Part shown: in pieces, positions 27,715 to 34,382 of the stretch
How the letters are laid out: each line of letters opens with the position of its first letter
How positions within the stretch are numbered: the stretch's first letter is position 1
Origin: Dyadobacter sp. CY326
GTDB lineage: Bacteria; Bacteroidota; Bacteroidia; Cytophagales; Spirosomataceae
Assembly: GCF_021390515.1 (NCBI RefSeq)
Contig: NZ_JAJUXI010000002.1
Location: 496,001-560,000 of the forward strand
Direction of reading: 5' to 3'
DNA length: 64,000 nt
Notes under the pieces: generated by a model
Database searches by the model: none
Told to the model about the DNA's origin: nothing
The model's input: the letters and a program-made list of their open reading frames with translations, nothing else
Position numbers and translations under genes: made by a program

Positions 27715-28614
27715 GTGAAACCGCAGTTACTAAAAGTCCCAAAAGGCCTGCAAAAATCTTTCAGCATTCGCCGGGATGTTGTGCTCTATTTTTATAACAA
27801 ATGGCACTATCATCCGGAGCTTGAACTCATTCACATTGAGCAAGGCTCGGGCACTCAGTTTGTGGGTGACAACATTCAAAATTTTCAGAGTGGTGATCTC
27901 CTGCTTATTGGTTCCAATTTGCCGCATTACTGGCGTTGCGACGAGAAATATTTTCAACGGGAAAGTCAGCTCTATGCTCAGGCAACCGTCGTCCATTTTT
28001 CACTTGATCTTTTCGGCAATGCATTTCTGGATCTTCCTGAGAATAAGTCCATTCGCGAATTATTGTTTAAAGCACGCTTCGGGATGAAACTATTGGGTGA
28101 GGGCACTGAAAAAGTGAAAATGCTTTTGCAGGAATTACTGGATCAGAAAGGCGGCAATGCAGTCATCTCTCTTTTGCAAATCCTTGAAAATTTGGCCCAT
28201 TGCGGTGAAATCAAAACTTTATCACACACGCATTATCAGCAGGAATATGATCAATACGACACGGAACGAATCAACCACATTTATCAATATTCAATAAGCA
28301 ATTTTCAGAAAAAGATCTCGATTGAAGAGATTTCAGAAATCGCAAACATTAGCCCGCATTCATTTTGCCGCTATTTCAAAAGTCGCAGCCGGAAGACTTA
28401 CTCGCAATTTTTGCTTGAATTAAGGATCGGCCACGCCTGCAAATTATTGTCAGAGACAAAGCTTCCCGTGGCGCAGATCTGTTATGAAAGCGGGTTTAAT
28501 AACTTTGCCAATTTCAATAAATATTTCAAACTCCATACGGGCAAAAGTCCATTGGTTTACCAAAAAGAATTCAGGAAAATCCCAAGTCACCTGCCAAATT
28601 TAACCGCTGCATGA
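27715..28614 (+). CDS. AraC family transcriptional regulator
   Basis: 299 residues from GTG 27715. The N-terminal cupin-like sensor domain (about 20-150) includes KWHYHPELELIHIEQGSG and GDLLLIGSNLPHYW. The C-terminal AraC DNA-binding domain (about 190-290) has both helix-turn-helix units: ISIEEISEIANISPHSFCRYF and PVAQICYESGFNNFANFNKYF, ending HTGKSPLVYQKEF. Cupin-type members usually sense a sugar or sugar acid. Divergent from the deoxysugar operon, it is the probable regulator of that operon. Its stop overlaps the adenine deaminase start (ATGA). Confidence 0.93.
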   Translation: MKPQLLKVPKGLQKSFSIRRDVVLYFYNKWHYHPELELIHIEQGSGTQFVGDNIQNFQSGDLLLIGSNLPHYWRCDEKYFQRESQLYAQATVVHFSLDLFGNAFLDLPENKSIRELLFKARFGMKLLGEGTEKVKMLLQELLDQKGGNAVISLLQILENLAHCGEIKTLSHTHYQQEYDQYDTERINHIYQYSISNFQKKISIEEISEIANISPHSFCRYFKSRSRKTYSQFLLELRIGHACKLLSETKLPVAQICYESGFNNFANFNKYFKLHTGKSPLVYQKEFRKIPSHLPNLTAA

Positions 28615-30245
28615 TGATCGCCAACATTGTCAATATATTTGAAAAAACCATTTCCGAAGCCGAGCTGCACATTGCAGATGGAAGTGTGAAAAGCATTGCG
28701 ATCAAAGGACCGGAAAATCCAGCATTGCCTTACATTTTGCCCGGTTTCACGGACGCGCACGTACATATAGAGAGCTCGATGCTGACGCCTGCACAATTTG
28801 CCCGTCTGGCGGTTGTGCATGGAACGGTTTCCACTGTCTCCGATCCGCACGAAATTGGCAATGTGCTCGGCATGAAAGGCGTCGAATATATGATTGCGGA
28901 TGGCAAGCGCGTGCCTTTTAAATTCTGCTTTGGCGCTCCTTCTTGCGTGCCTGCGACGACTTTCGAGACGGCGGGTGCGGTTATTAATGCGGATCAGGTG
29001 GGCCAATTGCTTGCGAATGAAGATATTGGTTATCTGGCTGAGGTCATGAATTTTCCGGGTGTGATCAACGAAGATCCGGATATGATGGCGAAGATCAATT
29101 GGGCAAAATACTATAATAAGGTTGTGGACGGGCATGCGCCGGGGCTTCGGGGCGAGGCTGCGCGGAAATATGCTTCGCACGGCATCAGCACGGATCATGA
29201 ATGTTTTACTTATGAAGAGGCGCTGGAAAAGCTTGGTTATGGCGTCAAAATCCTGATTCGGGAGGGAAGCGCTGCCAGGAATTTCGACGCGCTGATTCCT
29301 TTGATCGCTGAATTTCCCGAGCAAATCATGTTTTGCTCAGATGACAAGCATCCCGACAATCTTGTTGCGGGACATATTAATGTGTTGGTTAAAAGAGCGC
29401 TTGCGCTTGGTTACGACATTTGGGCGATTTTGCGCGCGGCCTGCATTAATCCCGTGCTGCACTACAACCTGCGGGTTGGTTTATTAAGAGAAAATGATCC
29501 GGCTGATTTCATTTTGGTGGATAATCTACACGAATTCAATGTGCTTGAAACCTGGATCAATGGCGAGCTGGTCGCAAAAGACGGCATTTCGCTTATCCCG
29601 GATTTGCGCAGCGCGCATCCGAATCAATTTGTTTGCGAAGCGAAACAACCTTCCGATTTTCAATGCTTCGCGGATAATGCAGATCGAGCGAAAATTCGGG
29701 TGATTGAAGCGTTGGAGGGACAACTGATTACCAATGAGCTCATTATGCCTGCCAAACAAAACGCTAACGAGCTCCTTTCAGATCCGGAGAGGGACATTCT
29801 TAAAATCGCAGTCATCAACCGTTATGAAAACGCTGCCCCTGCCGTTGCTTTTATCAAAAATTTTGGATTGAAAACCGGCGCAATTGCATCATCTGTTGGC
29901 CATGATTCGCACAACATTATATGTGTCGGTTGTGATGATGAAAGCATTGCTGCCGCTGTAAATTTGATAATTGAAGCCAAAGGCGGCGTGTCGGCTGTCG
30001 GAAAGGGCGAACAGCATCTGCTGCCGCTTCCCATCGCAGGAATTATGACGGATATGGACGGCTATAAAGTCGCCGCTGCATACACTTTACTTGATCTTTT
30101 TGTTAAGGAAGAGCTGCTCTCGTCGCTGCAATCGCCCTTTATGACACTTTCTTTTATGGCTTTGCTCGTGATCCCTTCACTCAAATTAAGCGATAAAGGA
30201 TTGTTTGACGGCACAAATTTCAATTTTGTTTCATTAAGTCTTTAA
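28611..30245 (+). CDS. ade: Adenine deaminase
   Basis: 544 residues, normal for bacterial Ade (amidohydrolase superfamily). It converts adenine to hypoxanthine and ammonia. The metal motif GFTDAHVHIESSML lies near 48, followed by VSDPHEIGNVLG, the MNFPGVINEDPDM segment near 143, and the C-terminal GVGKGEQHLLPLPIAGIM-like core (GKGEQHLLPLPIAGIMTD). The start overlaps the AraC stop by 4 nt, so translation is probably coupled to the regulator even though the pathways seem unrelated. Confidence 0.97.
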   Translation: MMIANIVNIFEKTISEAELHIADGSVKSIAIKGPENPALPYILPGFTDAHVHIESSMLTPAQFARLAVVHGTVSTVSDPHEIGNVLGMKGVEYMIADGKRVPFKFCFGAPSCVPATTFETAGAVINADQVGQLLANEDIGYLAEVMNFPGVINEDPDMMAKINWAKYYNKVVDGHAPGLRGEAARKYASHGISTDHECFTYEEALEKLGYGVKILIREGSAARNFDALIPLIAEFPEQIMFCSDDKHPDNLVAGHINVLVKRALALGYDIWAILRAACINPVLHYNLRVGLLRENDPADFILVDNLHEFNVLETWINGELVAKDGISLIPDLRSAHPNQFVCEAKQPSDFQCFADNADRAKIRVIEALEGQLITNELIMPAKQNANELLSDPERDILKIAVINRYENAAPAVAFIKNFGLKTGAIASSVGHDSHNIICVGCDDESIAAAVNLIIEAKGGVSAVGKGEQHLLPLPIAGIMTDMDGYKVAAAYTLLDLFVKEELLSSLQSPFMTLSFMALLVIPSLKLSDKGLFDGTNFNFVSLSL

Positions 30246-30346
30246 ATGGTTACATATTTAACGAAATAGTAACATTAACCTTTGAAATAGAATTTTCTGA
30301 CGAAAATATTTTTTTAATACGTTTTTTTATAAATATATTTACAAGT

Positions 30347-30366
30347 GTAATAATGACCCTTATTAC
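30347..30366. promoter_or_regulatory. Inverted repeat GTAATAA-N6-TTATTAC before the ECF sigma gene
   Basis: Perfect 7-bp arms, 42 nt upstream of the sigma-factor ATG, just after a near-match -7 box (TATATTTA at about 30334). Position suits an operator overlapping the start of transcription. Confidence 0.45.
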
Positions 30367-30407
30367 TAACATTAATTCCTAACCCCAATCAAAATCCTTT
30401 CCAAACA

Positions 30408-30989
30408 ATGGCTCACCTACGCTACAAGCAAGAAGAAGAACTCTGTTTTTGGGATCAGTTCAGAAAAGGCGATGAAAATGCTTATGCATGCCTGTACCGC
30501 TCTTACGTGCACATTCTTTATCAGTATTGTTCACAGTTTACAATTGACAAACCATTGATTAAGGATTGCATTCACGACTTGTTCGTAGAACTTTGGAGAA
30601 ACCGAATGACGCTGGGTGACACCACTTCCGTTCGGTTTTATCTTATGGCGTCTATTAAAAGAAAATTGGTTCGCCACTTGAATGCGCAGCAAAAGCATAC
30701 AAGCAATGAAGACATTCCAGTAGAATATTGGCACATTAACACGCCTTCTCACGAAAATCACCTGATTTCGGAAGAAGAATTTGAATCAACTAATCAGCAT
30801 TTAAACGTAGCGATCAACGGGTTGCCGCGTCGTCAGCGTGAAGCCATTTTCCTGAAATTTTACATGAATTTGAACAACCACGAAATTGCAGATTTGATGA
30901 AAATCAACATCCAGTCTGTTTATAACCTGGTTTTTGGCGCATTAGGAAACCTGAAAAAGCAAATGACGCTTGACAGACTGACCTTCTGA
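30408..30989 (+). CDS. RNA polymerase sigma-70 factor, ECF type
   Basis: 193 residues. Region 2 is at about 15-85 (YACLYRSYVHILYQYC, KDCIHDLFVELWRNR), and region 4 at about 130-185 has an intact helix-turn-helix (LPRRQREAIFLKFYMNLNNH, IADLMKINIQSVYNLVFGA). Regions 1.1 and 3 are absent, so it is an ECF factor that redirects RNA polymerase to a small regulon. The usual Bacteroidota partner, a FecR-type anti-sigma or SusC/D genes, is not next to it. It ends at a strong terminator. Confidence 0.92.
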   Translation: MAHLRYKQEEELCFWDQFRKGDENAYACLYRSYVHILYQYCSQFTIDKPLIKDCIHDLFVELWRNRMTLGDTTSVRFYLMASIKRKLVRHLNAQQKHTSNEDIPVEYWHINTPSHENHLISEEEFESTNQHLNVAINGLPRRQREAIFLKFYMNLNNHEIADLMKINIQSVYNLVFGALGNLKKQMTLDRLTF

Positions 30990-31016
30990 TCAATATTTAC
31001 ATCCATTTGGACGGGA

Positions 31017-31048
31017 AAGCGTGGCGAACTAAGCCACGCTTTTTTTGT
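31017..31048 (+). terminator. Intrinsic terminator after the ECF sigma gene
   Basis: A 9-bp stem (AAGCGTGGC / GCCACGCTT) with a 7-nt loop is followed by TTTTTTG. Confidence 0.9.
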
Positions 31049-31091
31049 TAAATATTTACTATCATTAACAAACTGAAATAAGACCATTTGC

Positions 31092-32363
31092 ATGTCGCTG
31101 ATCACCACGCCACTCGCTGAACGCCTTCGTCCGCGGACGCTGGACGACTTCGTAGGCCAGGAAAAATTACTTGGCCCCAACGGCCCGTTGCGCAGAGCAA
31201 TCCTGCAAAACACGATTCCTTCCATGATTTTCTGGGGACCGCCCGGCGTAGGAAAAACAACATTGGCATTACTCATTGCCGAAACCACCAAAAGACAGTT
31301 CTACAACCTGAGCGCGATTAGTTCAGGTGTGAAAGACTTACGGGAAGTGCTCGCGCGCCCATCCGGCTTGTTTCCAGCGATCCTTTTTATTGATGAAATT
31401 CACCGTTATAACAAAAGTCAGCAGGATGCATTGCTGGGCGCCGTGGAAAAAGGACAAGTGACATTGATCGGCGCGACGACGGAAAACCCTTCTTTTGAGA
31501 TCAATTCGGCACTTTTGTCGAGAAGCCAGATTTACATTCTGGAAGCTTTTGGTGAAAAGGAATTGAAGGAACTGATCGAAAGAGCGCTTACAAAAGATCA
31601 ATTCTTGAAAGAAAAGCATGTAACATTTACTTCGTACGACGCATTAATGCGCCTTTCGGGCGGTGACGGGCGCAAGTTGCTCAATCTGCTTGAACTTGTG
31701 ATTTTGGGAAAAGGGCAGGAAACGGACATTGAGATCACGGATGAATGGGTCACCGAAGTGGCGCAGCAAAACATTGCGCGTTACGACAAATCCGGCGAGC
31801 AACATTATGACATTATTTCTGCATTCATTAAGTCATTGCGAGGCAGCGATCCTAATGGAGCGGTTTACTGGATGGCGCGTATGATCGTGGCGGGTGAAGA
31901 TCCTTCGTTTATAGCACGCAGAATGCTGATTATGGCCTCCGAAGACATTGGAAATGCAAATCCAACGGCGATGATCATGGCGAATGCTTGTATGCAGGCG
32001 GTGAATGTGATCGGCTATCCCGAATGTCGCATAATCCTGTCGCAAGTGGCGATTTACCTGGCCACTTCTCCCAAAAGCAATGCAAGTTACATGGCCATCG
32101 GCGACGCAATTGAGCTTGCAAAAAACACGGCGCACTTGCCCGTTCCGCTGCATTTGCGCAATGCGCCTACCAAGTTGATGAAGCAGATTGGTTATGGTAA
32201 AGAATACAAATATTCACATGAATTCGAGGGCAATTTCGCAAAGCAGAACTTTATGCCCGATGAGCTAAAAGGCAAGAAGGTTTTTGAGCCCGGACTAAAT
32301 GCCAGAGAAGAGGAAATCCGCAAAAAATTGCAGCACTGGTGGGGCGATTGGTATGGTTACTGA
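31092..32363 (+). CDS. rarA: Replication-associated recombination protein A (AAA+ ATPase)
   Basis: 423 residues, full length for RarA/MgsA. It acts at stalled replication forks and is related to clamp loaders. Walker A is WGPPGVGKTTLALL near residue 47 and Walker B is LFIDEIHRYNKSQQDALL near 97; sensor 1 is GATTENPSF and the arginine finger lies in LLSRSQIY. The C-terminal tetramerisation domain includes GSDPNGAVYWMARMI and the MLIMASEDIGNANP signature. The N-terminus PLAERLRPRTLDDFVGQ is diagnostic. Its 3' end overlaps the opposing small gene by 7 nt. Confidence 0.97.
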   Translation: MSLITTPLAERLRPRTLDDFVGQEKLLGPNGPLRRAILQNTIPSMIFWGPPGVGKTTLALLIAETTKRQFYNLSAISSGVKDLREVLARPSGLFPAILFIDEIHRYNKSQQDALLGAVEKGQVTLIGATTENPSFEINSALLSRSQIYILEAFGEKELKELIERALTKDQFLKEKHVTFTSYDALMRLSGGDGRKLLNLLELVILGKGQETDIEITDEWVTEVAQQNIARYDKSGEQHYDIISAFIKSLRGSDPNGAVYWMARMIVAGEDPSFIARRMLIMASEDIGNANPTAMIMANACMQAVNVIGYPECRIILSQVAIYLATSPKSNASYMAIGDAIELAKNTAHLPVPLHLRNAPTKLMKQIGYGKEYKYSHEFEGNFAKQNFMPDELKGKKVFEPGLNAREEEIRKKLQHWWGDWYGY

Positions 32364-32587
32364 TCCTTCTTTGGGAGCCTTTCCGCAAATTTAGCGAATG
32401 ACAAATCCGGCGTTTTGCCCGCCTTAACGGGCTTATTCCATTCTTCAGTCAGTTTTTTCGCCAATTTTTCAAGATTGTCATCCGTTTCTTTCGCTGCGAG
32501 AGCTTCACTATCCGAGGAAAGGATTGGCTCTGTATCCGGTGATGAATTATTTGTCGAAAGATTAGATTTTGGCTTATTTTTCTTCAT
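32357..32587 (-). CDS. Small hydrophilic protein of unknown function
   Basis: 76 residues from ATG 32587; a second ATG at 32608 would add 7 residues. Basic N-terminus (MKKNKPKSNLSTNNSS), acidic Ser/Glu-rich middle, then an amphipathic helix with a basic end (LEKLAKKLTEEWNKPVKAG, FAKFAERLPKKDQ). No signal peptide or membrane segment. It converges on rarA with a 7-nt overlap. The composition looks like a real small cytosolic protein, but no family is recognised. Confidence 0.6.
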   Translation of the reverse strand: MKKNKPKSNLSTNNSSPDTEPILSSDSEALAAKETDDNLEKLAKKLTEEWNKPVKAGKTPDLSFAKFAERLPKKDQ

Positions 32588-32696
32588 GAGGTTGAGTGTT
32601 GAAGGCATAAAGGCAAAATTGCACCGGACTTACTTAGAATCTCTATAAAAAATGTTAATTCCGGAATAAAAAGCACGTTATTAATTAAGATTGTAT

Positions 32697-32704
32697 TAAA
32701 TTTG
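32697..32704 (+). promoter_or_regulatory. Bacteroidota -7 box (TAAATTTG) before a possible small RNA
   Basis: An exact TAnnTTTG octamer in a gap with no plus-strand gene. A transcript from about 32711 would run into the strong terminator at 32754-32789. Confidence 0.45.
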
Positions 32705-32710
32705 TTATTG

Positions 32711-32790
32711 ATGTCCAGGCGACTCGATATCAAATAACGTTGAGTAAAATCAGACATCCCGGATACCCTGTATCTGGGATGTTTTTTTAT
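32711..32790 (+). ncRNA. Candidate small RNA, about 80 nt
   Basis: The segment lies between a consensus -7 box and a Rho-independent terminator, has no plausible reading frame, and belongs to no plus-strand gene: rarA ended 350 nt earlier and no gene follows on this strand. The 5' 40 nt are unstructured and A/T-rich, the 3' part is the terminator stem. This is the layout of a trans-acting small RNA, but also of a leftover read-through terminator for rarA. No Rfam family is recognised. Confidence 0.35.
32754..32789 (+). terminator. Strong intrinsic terminator, plus strand
   Basis: A 13-bp stem (ACATCCCGGATAC / GTATCTGGGATGT, one G-U pair) around a 3-nt loop is followed by TTTTTTT. Confidence 0.9.
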
Positions 32791-32800
32791 GGGGTCCAGA

Positions 32801-32827
32801 CACAAAAAATGCACCAAGAAGGTGCAT
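32801..32827 (-). terminator. Intrinsic terminator of the 68-residue membrane protein gene
   Basis: A 7-bp stem (ATGCACC / GGTGCAT) with a 5-nt loop is followed on the minus strand by TTTTTTGTG. It lies 50 nt after the gene's stop. Confidence 0.8.
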
Positions 32828-32876
32828 CTCATAGTGGTGTTAACTGCAAGTAGTTATATGTAGTGTATGAAATATT

Positions 32877-33083
32877 TCAGTGGAATTCTATATTTCTTAA
32901 TCGCGCCGCATTGCGTTTCATAAACATGCGGTCAGCAACAGAATAGTGTTCTTGTTGGAGATTATCACCTGAGGATTTTCTTAACTGAGCAATGAGCCAA
33001 ACTCCGCCAAAAGTCGCTCCTAAAAGCACTAAGACAAACACATAAGGTGCAATGGCGTAAATATTTTGAAGTAGCTGTGTCAT
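32877..33083 (-). CDS. Small single-pass membrane protein of unknown function
   Basis: 68 residues. One strong membrane segment at about 11-33 (IAPYVFVLVLLGATFGGVWL) is followed by a basic, polar cytosolic tail (LRKSSGDNLQQEHYSV, MFMKRNAARLRNIEFH). The hydrophobicity pattern, positive-inside charge and a terminator just downstream support a real gene. Family not recognised. Confidence 0.7.
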   Translation of the reverse strand: MTQLLQNIYAIAPYVFVLVLLGATFGGVWLIAQLRKSSGDNLQQEHYSVADRMFMKRNAARLRNIEFH

Positions 33084-33241
33084 AATCTTTTCTGTTCAAG
33101 TCAGGTTGTCGTTTCTGATGACTTAAAAAGAAAATATCGTACCAGCGCGATAATGAATGCTGGACGCATTTAAACACCTGCTAGGTCGAATACTTGTAGA
33201 ATTACTAGCAGCTTTTGTTGAAAAGTGTGGAATATGAGCCG

Positions 33242-33616
33242 CTATAACTCATTGCCTAACAGCTTCTCATGGCGTAGGTAGCCAAGAAATTTCTGAAATT
33301 CGTAACCCGTCATGTCTGAGACTTTCTTTTGGAAGAGCTTGTGTTTTTTATCGGGCTCCAACTCCGACAGCGCGTCGGTGACCAGGTAAGTGAGAATGGG
33401 GTTCCACCTGTTTAATGTGCTTTGAAAGGAAGTCTCCGGATCGCTGAATTCTTTACTGATAACATCGAGTCCTTTCTCCTCTGCAAGCAATTTCAGGACT
33501 TTCAAATAAGCCTGCTGGTTCTCATCATATTCAGGGTGTTTTTCAATTCCCTCATATTGGAACAAAAATTCCTGAATCTTGTATAGATGCTGCCTTGTTG
33601 TTTCCGGATTCATCAT
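33242..33616 (-). CDS. Hypothetical helical protein
   Basis: 124 residues (or 123 from the adjacent second ATG). It is soluble and predicted mostly alpha-helical, rich in Glu, Lys and Leu, without signal peptide or membrane segment. Notable stretches are LYKIQEFLFQYEGIEKHPEY and FQKKVSDMTGYEFQKFLGYL. No family recognised. It stands alone between two small membrane-protein genes on the same strand with gaps of about 100-160 nt. Confidence 0.7.
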   Translation of the reverse strand: MMNPETTRQHLYKIQEFLFQYEGIEKHPEYDENQQAYLKVLKLLAEEKGLDVISKEFSDPETSFQSTLNRWNPILTYLVTDALSELEPDKKHKLFQKKVSDMTGYEFQKFLGYLRHEKLLGNEL

Positions 33617-33714
33617 GTTTCGCCTGTTAATAGAAGGATGATCTGTTGATGAACAAAATCATGCCTTGCTCGGCAGGAAGCTGAGCGGCGAAAGTGTTGA
33701 TAAAAACCAGAAAA

Positions 33715-34215
33715 TCAGATTGTGGCGTTAACCACCTTCGTGTCGCAACCTACGACTGAGTTGTTGACATAACCGACGCTGATACCCGAAACTTTCGTTG
33801 CCTTCTTGGAAGGAAGCGGCGTCTTAATAGTAACGATCTTCGAAGTGATTACAGATTGCGTTTCGGAAAGATATTTAAACTCCACTTCAATGTTTTTAAT
33901 GGTTGTAGGAGCGTTGTTTTCGATCACCATGCTGTGAATTGCGATTCCACCCACGGAATGCCACTCATTTTCGAGAATCTTGATTTTCCCTAAAAGTTTA
34001 GCCTTATTCTCGCTGCTGACAGCGCTTAGGGAATCCGCCTGGCTCAGCACTTCCGTTTTCGATTTAACAACCGGCTTTTCTTTGAGGAAATCGAACTGCT
34101 TGTAATAGTAGAGAATGTATATAAATGCACAAACTGGGACAATGGCACTGATCCACTTCAATAAAGGAATTAGGAACTTTTTGAATTTGGCTTTTTTGCC
34201 TCTTCTTCCTGGCAT
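33715..34215 (-). CDS. Membrane-anchored protein with an FxLYD-like domain
   Basis: 166 residues from ATG 34215. A TTG further upstream (34263) lies within a promoter box and is rejected. A very basic N-terminus (PGRRGKKAKFKKF) precedes one membrane helix at about 18-38 (WISAIVPVCAFIYILYYY). The outer part, about 85-166, is a beta-sandwich-like stretch (IAIHSMVIENNAPTTIKNIE, VEFKYLSETQSV, LPSKKATKVSGISVGYV), a pattern seen in FxLYD/DUF3426-like domains. Topology is N-in, C-out. Function unknown. Confidence 0.72.
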   Translation of the reverse strand: MPGRRGKKAKFKKFLIPLLKWISAIVPVCAFIYILYYYKQFDFLKEKPVVKSKTEVLSQADSLSAVSSENKAKLLGKIKILENEWHSVGGIAIHSMVIENNAPTTIKNIEVEFKYLSETQSVITSKIVTIKTPLPSKKATKVSGISVGYVNNSVVGCDTKVVNATI

Positions 34216-34260
34216 AGGTAATTTGTTAATGGGTTGAGTTTCGTGAGATGCTGCTGGACG

Positions 34261-34268
34261 CAAATATA
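34261..34268 (-). promoter_or_regulatory. Bacteroidota -7 box (TATATTTG) for the FxLYD-like gene
   Basis: An exact TAnnTTTG octamer 45 nt before ATG 34215. A TTG element is 14 bp further upstream, shorter than the usual spacing. It lies just downstream of the terminator of the preceding gene. Confidence 0.5.
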
Positions 34269-34323
34269 CCGATCCGCAGCTTCAATTGCATTGCCTTAAA
34301 ATTTTTTTGACGCGAATGGTGTA

Positions 34324-34359
34324 AACAAAAACAAACCGCTGAATCAGATCAGCGGTTTG
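34324..34359 (-). terminator. Intrinsic terminator of the type IX-sorted protein gene
   Basis: An 11-bp perfect stem (CAAACCGCTGA / TCAGCGGTTTG) with a 6-nt loop is followed on the minus strand by TTTTTGTTT. Confidence 0.9.
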
Positions 34360-34382
34360 CATGTGTATCGTGTTGAACAGGA

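Noticed and set aside
28587..29324. A 245-codon open frame on the minus strand opposite ade.
   Set aside because: It is antisense to a clear adenine deaminase; its Arg/His-rich composition is typical of a shadow frame.
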